NCBI GenBank assembly: GCA_937930305.1
Contig: CALGLE010000012.1
Span: 28,509 to 92,508, forward strand
From: an uncultured Granulosicoccaceae bacterium
GTDB lineage: Bacteria > Pseudomonadota > Gammaproteobacteria > Granulosicoccales > Granulosicoccaceae
DNA: 64,000 nucleotides
Direction: 5' to 3'
Within the stretch, counting starts at the first letter, position 1; the number at the start of each line of letters is the position of its first letter. A program made the translations under genes and the position numbers. Positions 30,938-40,613 of the stretch are shown here, one piece after another. Below the pieces are notes generated by a model. That model did not search any database, was not told the DNA's origin, and was given only the letters and a program-made list of their open reading frames with translations.

Positions 30938-32452
30938 ATGGTTATGTCAGATCGTCAGAAGCGTTTGCAACACGCTATGGGTGCTGTGGGCTTGGGGGAT
31001 TCACCGCAGAGCCTGGTTAACGGAAGTTTCGTGAATGGTGATGGTGATGTCATCACGTTGGTTGATCCCTACACAGAAGATACATTGTGCACCTATCGTG
31101 ATGCCGGCGCGTCTGTCTCTGGGCGTGCGTGTGATGCATCCCTCGCTGTGCAACCTCAATGGGCCAAAGCGTTCTCTGCCGCTGCTCGCGGGCAAGTGTT
31201 ACAAGATATCTCACGAGCGGTGCTGGCACACGCCGAACCTTTATCAGTAATAGAAGCCATCGTTGCCGGTAAACCGATACGCGATTGTCGAATTGAAGTG
31301 GCCAAAGTGGCGGAAATGTTCGCCTACTACGCGGGTTGGGCAGACAAGCTGCACGGCGAAGTCATTCCGGTTCCTTCGGGTCATTTAAACTACACCTTGC
31401 GAGAACCCTTGGGTGTGGTGTTTCAAATCACACCGTGGAACGCACCCATTTTTACCGGCGGTTGGCAAATTGCACCTGCGATCGCTACTGGTAATGGGGT
31501 GGTGATTAAGCCCAGTGAATTGACCCCTATAACAACGGTTGCGTTAGTCGCATTGGCGGAAGCGCACGGTTTGCCCAAAGGCTTAGTAAATGTGCTGTGT
31601 GGTCTTGGCCCTACCGCTGGGCAAGCGGCCATTGAGCATCCCGCAGTGCGCAAAGTGATTTTTGTGGGTTCGCCGGAAACCGGTCGACGCGTGGCCACGG
31701 CCGCCGCAGCCAACTTAAAACCTTCCGTGCTTGAACTCGGTGGCAAGTCGGCCAATATTGTATTTGAAGATGCGAATTTAGAACACGCATGCTTAGGTGC
31801 ACAGGCCGCCATATTTTCAGGAGCAGGCCAGAGTTGTGTGGCTGGTTCTCGGTTGCTGGTTCAACGCTCTGTACACAGCGATATGGTTGCCATGTTGTCG
31901 GAAGGCATGAACAAAATACAACTGGGCGATCCGTTGGGCGAAGCCACAGAGGTTGGTCCGATCAGTAATGCACGTCAGTTTAAGCATGTGCAAGGCATGA
32001 TTCAGACAGCCAAGAGTGAAGGTGCGACGGTTCTTACTCGCAGTGGGGCGAACGACAGCGGTTATTTCGTACCACCGACAGTGTTGAATGAAGTGTCCAA
32101 TACATCCACGGCCGCACAAACTGAAATATTTGGCCCCGTGGTAGCCGCCATACCGTTTGACGATGAAGCGGAAGCGATACATCTAGCGAACGAGTCAAAC
32201 TTTGGCTTGGCAGGCGCTGTATGGACTGCAGATGTTGGGCGTGCTCACCGGTTGGCAGAAGCGGTTAGGGCAGGCACCTTTTGGATAAACAGTTATAAAG
32301 CCATTCATGTGTCGTCCCCGTTTGGTGGTTCGTTGAATTCAGGCTTTGGGCGATCCAGCGGGCGTGATGCCTTAATGGAATACACGTCAGCAAAAAGTGT
32401 CTGGCTAGACAGTGCGCCCACGCCAATGATTGCTTTTGGCTACGTACCCTAA
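30938..32452 (+). CDS. Aldehyde dehydrogenase family protein
   Basis: ITPWNAPIFTGGWQIAPAIATGNGVVIKPSELTP, LELGGKSANIVFED, FSGAGQSCVAGSRLLV catalytic Cys, EIFGPVV. Confidence 0.95.
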   Translation: MVMSDRQKRLQHAMGAVGLGDSPQSLVNGSFVNGDGDVITLVDPYTEDTLCTYRDAGASVSGRACDASLAVQPQWAKAFSAAARGQVLQDISRAVLAHAEPLSVIEAIVAGKPIRDCRIEVAKVAEMFAYYAGWADKLHGEVIPVPSGHLNYTLREPLGVVFQITPWNAPIFTGGWQIAPAIATGNGVVIKPSELTPITTVALVALAEAHGLPKGLVNVLCGLGPTAGQAAIEHPAVRKVIFVGSPETGRRVATAAAANLKPSVLELGGKSANIVFEDANLEHACLGAQAAIFSGAGQSCVAGSRLLVQRSVHSDMVAMLSEGMNKIQLGDPLGEATEVGPISNARQFKHVQGMIQTAKSEGATVLTRSGANDSGYFVPPTVLNEVSNTSTAAQTEIFGPVVAAIPFDDEAEAIHLANESNFGLAGAVWTADVGRAHRLAEAVRAGTFWINSYKAIHVSSPFGGSLNSGFGRSSGRDALMEYTSAKSVWLDSAPTPMIAFGYVP

Positions 32453-32466
32453 GGGGAGACCCTATT

Positions 32467-33342
32467 TTGAATGCCTCATTCGGTATTGACCATCCACTGC
32501 TGGCAACCCACGACATTCATACCCTGCGTGAATATCTTATCGCGCTTGGTTTTAACATGACCGCTGTTGGCAAACACCCGTGGGGTACCAGCACCAGTCT
32601 TGCCATGTTTGACGGTTGTTTGTTAGAAATTATGGGCCTGTATGACAGCACATTGATTGATGAAGTACCCGCGGGCGAATTTCGATTTGGGCGGCATGTG
32701 TTTGAACACCTGCAGCTGCGCGAAGGCATCGCTTTGACCGCATTGCACAGTTTGAACTCAGAACAAGATGCCGAACACGCAGAAGACCAAGGCTTTCACA
32801 TAGCTGGTCAACTTGAATTTGGTCGAGACGTGACTTTACCGGATGGGTCCACCGGTCGAACAAAAACCACACTGGCCTTGATGCCCGATAAAACCTTCCC
32901 GCGATTGTCGTTCTTTTTATGCCAACAACATCGGCCCGAATTAATTTACGTACCGCAATGGTTGAAGCACCCCAACACAGTTCACGGAATTTGTGGAGTG
33001 AATGCGGTTGCGAAGGCTGTGCATCATGAGCAATTGCAACAGCGTTTTTCAAAGCTCTATGGAACCCATCAACTATTAGATGGAGGTTTCCAATTTCAAA
33101 CGGCCAATGGGGTGCTGAGGTTTTTTGAACCGGATGCGTTCGCAAGCACGGTTGGCGCTGTACCTGAAAAGATACTCCATGAAGCGCTACCGTGTATAGC
33201 TGGAATGGATTTTTTAACAGAAGATGTTGGGGAGTTTAGAAAATACCTTGAAACATCAGGAATGGCTTATCGGGAGCTTGCAGCAGGGTTTGCGTTAACA
33301 AATCCGGAAGTCACCGCTAACACCGTTTTTAGGTTCTTTTAA
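32467..33342 (+). CDS. VOC/glyoxalase-like domain protein
   Basis: IDHPLLATHDIHTLREYLIALGFNMTAVGKHPWGTSTSLAMF; 291 aa, glyoxalase-like family appearance. Confidence 0.75.
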   Translation: MNASFGIDHPLLATHDIHTLREYLIALGFNMTAVGKHPWGTSTSLAMFDGCLLEIMGLYDSTLIDEVPAGEFRFGRHVFEHLQLREGIALTALHSLNSEQDAEHAEDQGFHIAGQLEFGRDVTLPDGSTGRTKTTLALMPDKTFPRLSFFLCQQHRPELIYVPQWLKHPNTVHGICGVNAVAKAVHHEQLQQRFSKLYGTHQLLDGGFQFQTANGVLRFFEPDAFASTVGAVPEKILHEALPCIAGMDFLTEDVGEFRKYLETSGMAYRELAAGFALTNPEVTANTVFRFF

Positions 33343-33654
33343 ATAAGACCCGCTTTGGACAATACAAAGCAAGCTAAACCTGGTGGTGATCATGGATTTA
33401 AGCCTTGGAATGTGTTCACGTATACGTTGAGAGCTGAATGCCACACACCATGAACAAAGTTTCTAGAGCTGATTTCTAGGCGATTTTCAAACAATATTTT
33501 CTAGAGCAACGATTAAGTTCCTGGTTAAATGTGCACGAATCCACATAAGTGAAACACCGCGTGAGTTTCTGAATGCAAATCACTGCAAATCGATATTTCT
33601 AAAAAAAGACGAAGGCTATACTCGCCCAAGTTTTTTTGATGGAGTGTCAGTTCT

Positions 33655-36549
33655 GTGTTTTTATCCGAACGTATTTCAGCTGTCTTTCAGACAGCTCCGA
33701 ATGTTCACCATTGCTCAAAGGGCTTGGTGAAAATATTTGCACTTGGGATGGTCGCGTTATCCAGCCAATTCGCCCAAGCCGCAACCTTTAATGTGTCGAA
33801 TGAAGCTGAGCTGCGCAGTGCGCTGCTGGCAGCTGAATCTAATAATGAAAACGATACGATCGATTTAGGCGGCAATCTCATCACGCTAACCCAGGACCCT
33901 GTTTCCGGCGAAGGCGGTCAGTTGATTGTTGGGCCTGATGCCACCTCAAACGGTGTAAATGCATTAACTATTCAAAATGGAACTATTGAACGTGCAGCTA
34001 ACAGTCCATCATTTCGCTTACTGTCGATAGTCAGAGGGCCTACTGCTGATACTGCCTCAAGCACTGTTTTTCTTGAAAATTTAGCCTTACGAAACGGCGA
34101 AGCAGATCTTAATGATACGGCAACTGTCAATGTTGAGCCGAGCGTGTCTATAGCGGCCATCGGTGGAGGCGCGGTTTACAGTAGCCGTACGCTATTGATA
34201 CGTAACGTGACTTTTGAAAATAATACAGTCCTTGGCAATGGTCGCGGTGGTGCCGTGTACTCCTTGATTCAAGCTGATGTCAGCGGATCAATATTCCGGA
34301 ATAATCAGGTACTCCCGTTGCCGAACGGACAAGGTAATGGTGGGGCGCTTTATGTTGCGAACGATTCAGTGGTCAATGACAGCGGCTTCTACGAAAACGG
34401 TGCCACGAATGGCGGGGCGATATACGCAGCGCTGGGGTCAACACAAGCTATTTATCGAACTACATTCGAGGGCAACACTGCGACTGCTATTGGTGGTGCA
34501 GTTTGGTCGCGAACACGGCCTGAGGACAATTCCTTCGCGTCTGCCGAGATAGAAACATCGACGTTTGTGAACAACAGCGCTGGCACCGGTGGTGGTGCTA
34601 TCTACTTCCAAACCCCCAGTGCTGTATCCATACTGAGCTCAACTATTTCGAACAATACTGCAGGTGGAGTGAATGGTGGCGGCTTGCGTTACTTTCCTAC
34701 TCAAGATGGCAGTGCTGTGAGCATTGTGAATACCATACTCAGTGAAAATGGTGGTGGTAACTGCAGTAATTCTAGCGGGGTTGGATTCTCAGGTGTTGCC
34801 AGTGGAAACATCACAACGGATGGTACCTGTGGCACGGATGGTTTCACTTTAGTGACAGACGCTAGTTCCATTTTTTCTGATGGTTTATCGAATAATGGTT
34901 CGGATGACCTTCTTGATATTTCCGTATTAACTTTACCCATTGGTGAATTTAGTCCCGCTAGGGACGCGGCAGATCAATCTGCTTGCCTTTTTTCCGATCA
35001 GCGTCGGTTTAGTTCTCGAACAGATGATGGTGCCTGTGATATTGGTGCATTTGAACTCTACCCGCGAGATCTTGATACGGATCAAGACGGAGTTAATAAT
35101 GAGTTAGATAATTGCCCCATGGATCCCAATCCAAATCAAGAAGACATGGATGGTGATGAGATTGGCGATGCCTGCGATTCGGTTGATAACTCGGATGATG
35201 ACGGTGACGGCGTTCAGAACTTCGAAGACAACTGCCCGTTTGTTGCTAATCCTGGTCAAAGTGATGTGGACGGAAACAATATCGGTGATGCTTGTGACGA
35301 TGCGGATGATGATGGTGTTTTGCAGCTGGACGACAACTGCCCCATTGATTTCAACCCCGGTCAGGTAGATTTTAATCTTGATGGTTTAGGCGATGTTTGT
35401 AGTGATGTGGATGGGGATGAGCGCAATGATAGTTTGGACAATTGCCCAGTAGATCCGAACCCTAATCAAGAAAATAACGATGGTGATCTGTTGGGTGATG
35501 TGTGTGACCCCAATGATGACAACGACACTGTCGACGACATATTAGACAACTGTCCGTTAATCCCCAACGACAATCAAGCCGATGTGGACGGCGACGGTGC
35601 AGGCGACGTGTGCGATGACGTTGACAATCGAGTCGACTTAGACAATGACGGCATTCCAGACGCAATCGATCCAGACGATGATGGTGATGGTGTGGATGAT
35701 ACGTTCGACAATTGCCCGATCGATGTCAATTCCAATCAATCCGATGTGGATGGTGACGGTGCAGGTGACGTGTGCGATCCGATTGATAATCGCCCCGACT
35801 TAGACAATGACGGCATTCCAGACGCAATCGATCCAGACGATGATGGTGATGGTGTGGATGATGTGATGGACAACTGTCCAATCAATGCCAATGGCGATCA
35901 ATCGGATCTAGACGGTGACGGTGCAGGCGATGCTTGTGATGCCACCGATGATCGAGCGGATGGCGATGGTGATGGCGTGGTGGACGTTGAAGACAACTGC
36001 CCGCTGATTAGCAATCCATTGCAACAAGATTCTGATCAAGATGGCATCGGTGATGCGTGTGAAGAGCCGACGGGTGGTGATGGAATCAGAAGTGAGATTG
36101 CATCAGCTGCCAATGACTTGCGCGCTGTAGTGCAAAGCACTTCGGGCTTTAAAAAACAAGTGCTTCGCGAGGCGCTTAGAGATCTTAATTCGGCCTTGAA
36201 CGATCGCAATTGGAGCTCGGAAAATACACTCACTCGACGTGGGAGCTATCGTGTTTTCAATAAGGCGAGTGATGCGTTGTATAACATTGAACGAATTGCT
36301 GATTCATACTATACGAGTGCTCAACTACGGGCTGAGTTAGATCTGATCAGCATGCAGGTGCTAGATAGTCTTCGTCTACTAGCGACAAATGAGATCGCCT
36401 TAGCTGAATTGACGAATAGTGAGTCAGAGAATATTCCATTAGCTCAGCATAATTTAGCCCGAGGTGATCGTCAACGGAATAACGATTGGCTATATGGCGC
36501 AGCGCGCAGTTATGGTTTGGCTTGGCGTTTTGCCAATCGGGCTAACTAA
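33655..36549 (+). CDS. Large secreted protein: beta-helix (polymorphic repeat) N-terminal region plus eight thrombospondin type 3 Ca2+-binding repeats
   Basis: Signal-like N-terminus (GMVALSSQFAQA), repeated NNxxxGNGGA/GGAIY units, then eight DNCP units with D-x-D-x-D-G-x-G-D-x-C-D motifs, helical C-terminal domain. GTG start. Confidence 0.88.
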   Translation: MFLSERISAVFQTAPNVHHCSKGLVKIFALGMVALSSQFAQAATFNVSNEAELRSALLAAESNNENDTIDLGGNLITLTQDPVSGEGGQLIVGPDATSNGVNALTIQNGTIERAANSPSFRLLSIVRGPTADTASSTVFLENLALRNGEADLNDTATVNVEPSVSIAAIGGGAVYSSRTLLIRNVTFENNTVLGNGRGGAVYSLIQADVSGSIFRNNQVLPLPNGQGNGGALYVANDSVVNDSGFYENGATNGGAIYAALGSTQAIYRTTFEGNTATAIGGAVWSRTRPEDNSFASAEIETSTFVNNSAGTGGGAIYFQTPSAVSILSSTISNNTAGGVNGGGLRYFPTQDGSAVSIVNTILSENGGGNCSNSSGVGFSGVASGNITTDGTCGTDGFTLVTDASSIFSDGLSNNGSDDLLDISVLTLPIGEFSPARDAADQSACLFSDQRRFSSRTDDGACDIGAFELYPRDLDTDQDGVNNELDNCPMDPNPNQEDMDGDEIGDACDSVDNSDDDGDGVQNFEDNCPFVANPGQSDVDGNNIGDACDDADDDGVLQLDDNCPIDFNPGQVDFNLDGLGDVCSDVDGDERNDSLDNCPVDPNPNQENNDGDLLGDVCDPNDDNDTVDDILDNCPLIPNDNQADVDGDGAGDVCDDVDNRVDLDNDGIPDAIDPDDDGDGVDDTFDNCPIDVNSNQSDVDGDGAGDVCDPIDNRPDLDNDGIPDAIDPDDDGDGVDDVMDNCPINANGDQSDLDGDGAGDACDATDDRADGDGDGVVDVEDNCPLISNPLQQDSDQDGIGDACEEPTGGDGIRSEIASAANDLRAVVQSTSGFKKQVLREALRDLNSALNDRNWSSENTLTRRGSYRVFNKASDALYNIERIADSYYTSAQLRAELDLISMQVLDSLRLLATNEIALAELTNSESENIPLAQHNLARGDRQRNNDWLYGAARSYGLAWRFANRAN
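35634..35862 (+). repeat. Direct repeat: 67-bp identical segments at 35634-35700 and 35796-35862 (162-bp period)
   Basis: cgacttagacaatgacggcattccagacgcaatcgatccagacgatgatggtgatggtgtggatgat present at both positions. Confidence 0.95.
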
Positions 36550-36600
36550 CACGCTAAGTGGCTTGCATCGATGATACCGGTGCATTGTGATAACGAAAAA

Positions 36601-36626
36601 AGCTGCCGAAAGGCGGCTTTTTTTTT
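36601..36626. terminator. Rho-independent terminator, potentially bidirectional
   Basis: aacgaaaaaAGCTGCCgaaaGGCGGCTttttttttt: hairpin with GAAA loop, A-run before and T-run after; sits between convergent genes. Confidence 0.88.
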
Positions 36627-36638
36627 GAATGAAATTAA

Positions 36639-37427
36639 CTATCGCGAAAAACGCGCCTTTATAACCCCCATCATCGCGCCTAAGTCTAATACGCCATCAC
36701 GGCGACTAACAAATATCGCATCAGCGCTGCCATCAATGGAATGCTCAGAATCGAGTAATGCCATTAAGCGCGCACCGCCTGGTTTGGGTAAGCCAAACCA
36801 ATAACGACTTTGTTCTGAATACGCCTGCCACAGGGCCAACTGATCATGAAACCAGGCAACACCGTCATTAGAAGATTTTTTAACTAATCCTGCTGATGCT
36901 TCCGTCCCTTCGACGTAGGCGTTTAGTAAATTTTCAGCCTGCTCGCTGCGGGTGAAGCAAAGCACAGCAACAGCGAATTTCGCGTGATTGCGTTTCTTAT
37001 GTCTATAAGTAACGGCGAAGTCACCAGTGCTTTGTAAGCGCTGCAGTAGGGGTTCTATGGGGTCTAGAAGCAAAGTGTCGGCGTCCACCCAGATGACGGG
37101 GCCCGTTGTATTGTCATAGTGTTTTTTGAGTAAGCGCACTTTCAGTTTTAAGATGGCGGCACTGCGTGGCACGGGCCCAAGTGTTTCTATGGGGCCGGTG
37201 TCTTCTGGAAACGGGCAGTGGATAAATGTGGCGTGTGGGAAGCGATGGGCAGCATTTTCTCGTGCATCATTTGGCCAATCGATGGCGTGCACATGCAAGG
37301 TGTGGTTAGGGTTGGAATGCTGGTGAGAGATCAGCAGCGGTTGCAGTAAGTCCCAATAATTCCACGTAGCACAGGTGACTAACATTGCGTATCCCTTGTG
37401 CCACTGGCGTTTAACATGGTTTACCAA
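36639..37427 (-). CDS. Putative nucleotide-diphospho-sugar glycosyltransferase
   Basis: SAAILKLKVRLLKKHY...VIWVDADTLLLDPIEPLL (DxD), FHDQLALWQA. Confidence 0.7.
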   Translation of the reverse strand: MVNHVKRQWHKGYAMLVTCATWNYWDLLQPLLISHQHSNPNHTLHVHAIDWPNDARENAAHRFPHATFIHCPFPEDTGPIETLGPVPRSAAILKLKVRLLKKHYDNTTGPVIWVDADTLLLDPIEPLLQRLQSTGDFAVTYRHKKRNHAKFAVAVLCFTRSEQAENLLNAYVEGTEASAGLVKKSSNDGVAWFHDQLALWQAYSEQSRYWFGLPKPGGARLMALLDSEHSIDGSADAIFVSRRDGVLDLGAMMGVIKARFSR

Positions 37428-38228
37428 TTATTTATGGCGCAGTGCAAAATTGCCGCTGCGCTCGTATTTTTTAAAACGACTATTCAATGGGTAACCGGTC
37501 ATGATGCGCGACGGTTGGTGCAAGTCGTACACACATTTATTAAATATCGGCATGTTCAGATTGAACAATTCGCCTTTCTCAGTTAAGCCGTCAAACACCG
37601 CCATCATCGTTTCCAGTAACGGCATGATGACGTCTCGTCGGCCACCTAGAATGCCCGCATTCAGTTTTATTTGATCCTCATAGTGAGGTTCACCAAATGC
37701 TCGCATCATTTTGTCGCGGTTCATTTGGTTGTTGTATTGATCCGAATCGCCGCCGCAATAAATGTCGTATTGCTCATCATTCATGAGGGTGAAGGGATCT
37801 TTGAAAAATTCAATATCAAACAAATCCATCATGTATATGCGTTGCACTTCGGGGTGGCGTTCTAAGAATTCGTAATAGCATTGGTAGCGCTCATCATTGA
37901 CCGAACGCGGCGTTTGCAGCGTATATTGTTCAAATTGCACGGCTTCGCGCTGCCATTTACGCGTAAAGCCCTCACTTAATTCATCATGAAAAATCACCGC
38001 ACGGCAACCGACCGTTAATAGGCTTTGATACCAAACTTCAATGCGTTCGTATTCATCGGGGCCAGCGACACCGGGTAATTCAGAAACTGCACCACCGCGG
38101 CGGCTGCGCAGCCACGTCTTGGCGTGTTTAATGAGATTACTTTTGCGCTTACTACCAGCTTGTGGGTCCGGCTTGCCGGTGAAGTAGGTGGTAAAGATAA
38201 TGTCTGGATTAACCGGCGTGTCGATCAC
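37428..38228 (-). CDS. Putative glycosyltransferase-like protein of unknown family
   Basis: VQRIYMMDLFDIEFFKDPF GT-A-like acidic motif, KLNAGILGGRRDVIMPLLETM; zero-gap junction with downstream GT gene. Confidence 0.55.
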   Translation of the reverse strand: MIDTPVNPDIIFTTYFTGKPDPQAGSKRKSNLIKHAKTWLRSRRGGAVSELPGVAGPDEYERIEVWYQSLLTVGCRAVIFHDELSEGFTRKWQREAVQFEQYTLQTPRSVNDERYQCYYEFLERHPEVQRIYMMDLFDIEFFKDPFTLMNDEQYDIYCGGDSDQYNNQMNRDKMMRAFGEPHYEDQIKLNAGILGGRRDVIMPLLETMMAVFDGLTEKGELFNLNMPIFNKCVYDLHQPSRIMTGYPLNSRFKKYERSGNFALRHK

Positions 38229-39046
38229 GTGTGGGTGCCTGAAAGTTCCTGGGTAACGGATGCGTCTTCGCCACTTGAAGCCTCCTTAACGTCGATCGGG
38301 GCCAGGGTGAAATGACAATGTTCGCCAGAGCCGCGTTTGTTTTTCCAAGCCAAGCGGTATCCGCGATCGGTTAACCACGATTCAATGGTGGTGGTGCCGT
38401 CGGGCATAAATTCCCCTTCGCCTTTGGGGTGAATTTCTAAAAAGATGTGCGTGGGTGCGCCTGTTTCAATCAAAGGCTCCATGCCCGCAAGCACCTGACC
38501 TTCGGCGCCTTCCACATCAATCTTTATGACATCAGGTGACACCTTATGCTCTTCCGCAAAAGAGGCCATGGTTTGTAAGGTGACGGTAATGGCATCAGTC
38601 GCCCCTTTGTCGGTGGCAATGGAGTGTCGGCCTTCGCCTTCGGTCCCACGAATGTGTAAATCAACCGATCCGTTTTCTGCACCGAGTGCGAGTTGATGCG
38701 CGTGCAGTCGGCCCAGTAACTGGTTGTGTTCTATGTTCTGGGTGAGTTGGCGAAAGTTTCTCGGCTCAGGCTCAAAACAATGCACGGTGGAATCTAAGCC
38801 GTTGTCGTGCTTGGCCATGAGCAAGCTGATTAAACCGATGTTTGCACCGATATCAAAGATCGTATCGCCTGCGGATAGCGTGCGTCGCATCAGCTCCACT
38901 AACTCGGTTTCGGTGCCAATCTCTTTGGCACGCCGAATCTCTCGGGGTGCAGCAATGCCTAAGCGCACCGTCTCACCCAACAAGGAGAAATCGAAAACCG
39001 ATGGCTTGCCAGTGAGTTTATTAAGATAGAAACGAATCAGGCTCAT
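38225..39046 (-). CDS. FkbM family methyltransferase
   Basis: IFDIGANIGLISLLMAKH, VHCFEPEPRNFRQL, VIKIDVEGAEGQVLAGM, IFLEIHP. Confidence 0.9.
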   Translation of the reverse strand: MSLIRFYLNKLTGKPSVFDFSLLGETVRLGIAAPREIRRAKEIGTETELVELMRRTLSAGDTIFDIGANIGLISLLMAKHDNGLDSTVHCFEPEPRNFRQLTQNIEHNQLLGRLHAHQLALGAENGSVDLHIRGTEGEGRHSIATDKGATDAITVTLQTMASFAEEHKVSPDVIKIDVEGAEGQVLAGMEPLIETGAPTHIFLEIHPKGEGEFMPDGTTTIESWLTDRGYRLAWKNKRGSGEHCHFTLAPIDVKEASSGEDASVTQELSGTHT

Positions 39047-39858
39047 GCAGGTAGGGCTCGAGAGTGTGAGAAAGTTCGGTTTGGCGGTACCAACACACCG
39101 TCTCGGGTGAGGTACACGTTTTCACCTTGCATCCATTCGGCATCAAAGCCTCGGCTGCCACGTCGAAAACTGTCGGTACACCCAGGCTTCATGCCTTCAT
39201 GTAATTCAACAATCATCGCACCGACGCGATCCAACCAATTCGAGCTGGTGCGAAATACCTCCAGCTCAGCCCCTTCAATGTCCATCTTCAGTAGGTCCAC
39301 ATAGTTTAAATCAAAGCGCTGCATCAGCGTGTGCACGGTGATCGCTTCCACTTCACTGACCGTGTGCCCATCCATGGCAGAATTTTGATCATCCGCGCTA
39401 CCGGTCATGAAACCCCAATGACCGACGCCCACATCGCGCACTTCAATACTGCCATCCGTATCCCAAAGGGCCGCATGAATGGGTGTGATGTTGGGATAGG
39501 GGGCAACGTTTTTTTCCAGCACTTCAAAATTACTGCGCTCGGCCTCAACGGCCACCACGCGCACCCCGGGAAACCGGTGCGTGAACCAGATGGCCGCAAG
39601 CCCGATATTCGCCCCAGCGTCAATAATGACTTTGGGGTCTTCGGCGGTATCGAATTGATATTCTTCGGTGTTAAATACTTGCTTCACCACTTGGATATCA
39701 GATGTGGGCAAGCGCAGCGCCACCGGATGCGGCCAACCGGGCAGGGTGACGTCATGGGTTCTCACCTTGCCTCTCAACCAATCTTTGAGAACGCCTAGGG
39801 TGGCAGGCAAACCAATGGTTTGTCGATACAAACGAAATTTACGGTTCAGTTTTTTCAC
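39043..39858 (-). CDS. FkbM family methyltransferase
   Basis: IIDAGANIGLAAIWFTHRFPG, VVAVEAERSNFEVL, LLKMDIEGAELEVF, MIVELHEGM. Confidence 0.9.
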   Translation of the reverse strand: MKKLNRKFRLYRQTIGLPATLGVLKDWLRGKVRTHDVTLPGWPHPVALRLPTSDIQVVKQVFNTEEYQFDTAEDPKVIIDAGANIGLAAIWFTHRFPGVRVVAVEAERSNFEVLEKNVAPYPNITPIHAALWDTDGSIEVRDVGVGHWGFMTGSADDQNSAMDGHTVSEVEAITVHTLMQRFDLNYVDLLKMDIEGAELEVFRTSSNWLDRVGAMIVELHEGMKPGCTDSFRRGSRGFDAEWMQGENVYLTRDGVLVPPNRTFSHSRALPA

Positions 39859-40604
39859 AAATTTTCCGATTCGTCCGAGGCGTTGAGGGTTTGTGGTTCA
39901 ATGCGTATCGACTGACGCCTCAAGCGCTTCCTGCGGTAATGAGCGCGAGTTAAGTAGCGCTTTAGTGTTTTGGGTTTTCTCTGCCGCACCGAGGCTAAGC
40001 CCGAACCCTGTTCATCGGGTGGATGCTGCACCAACACCGGACGCACAATACACGCATTAAGCGCTGCGATGTCCGTAGGCCAATCGGCAAGCGCTTGGAC
40101 CGGTGTGGTGGCGTCCTTCAAAACGGTGGCAGCGTGTAAATTCAGTGTGTAGGCCACCGTGTGGCTGCAGTTTAAATTTAATGGCCTGGCCACCACATCA
40201 TCAAACAGCGGTATGGATATGTTGGGTTTTACGTAAGCCCTGCCGTGATACAACATCATAAACGGGGCTTGTTCATAACAACGGCGCTCTAAGAAGGTGG
40301 CCAGCTGCGGTAAGGGTAAGGCGTCATCTTCCAAAATGAGTGCGTGCGGTAATTGCTCTTGCACGATGCGCTGGTACAAAAAGGCGTGTGACAAAGCACA
40401 CCCGTATTCGGGCACGCTGATGTGTAGGTTCGGGTCACGGTTGACTTGTGCCGCGTTTAACGTATCCAAATCCGTTCGCGCATCGAACGCATCCACAAAT
40501 TCAAAACTGATGCCGAGCGCATCTAGACGTGTCTGAAGCGCGGCGCGACGCTCGGTGTCTTGTTTTAACGACACCACAAAAACCGATAGGGAGTTAACCG
40601 GCAC
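39855..40604 (-). CDS. Glycosyltransferase family 25 (LPS biosynthesis-type)
   Basis: VFVVSLKQDTERRAALQTRLDALGISFEFVDAFDAR, EYGCALSHAFLYQRIVQEQLPHALILEDDALP. Confidence 0.88.
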   Translation of the reverse strand: MPVNSLSVFVVSLKQDTERRAALQTRLDALGISFEFVDAFDARTDLDTLNAAQVNRDPNLHISVPEYGCALSHAFLYQRIVQEQLPHALILEDDALPLPQLATFLERRCYEQAPFMMLYHGRAYVKPNISIPLFDDVVARPLNLNCSHTVAYTLNLHAATVLKDATTPVQALADWPTDIAALNACIVRPVLVQHPPDEQGSGLASVRQRKPKTLKRYLTRAHYRRKRLRRQSIRIEPQTLNASDESENL

Positions 40605-40613
40605 CAGACGATT

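Noticed and set aside
35090-36060. Possible CRISPR-like or satellite repeat array
   Set aside because: The periodicity is fully explained by protein-coding thrombospondin type 3 repeats in one open frame; units are diverged and there are no spacers.
39331-39798. 155-aa plus-strand ORF opposite an FkbM methyltransferase
   Set aside because: Shadow ORF antisense to a well-supported gene; no family motif.
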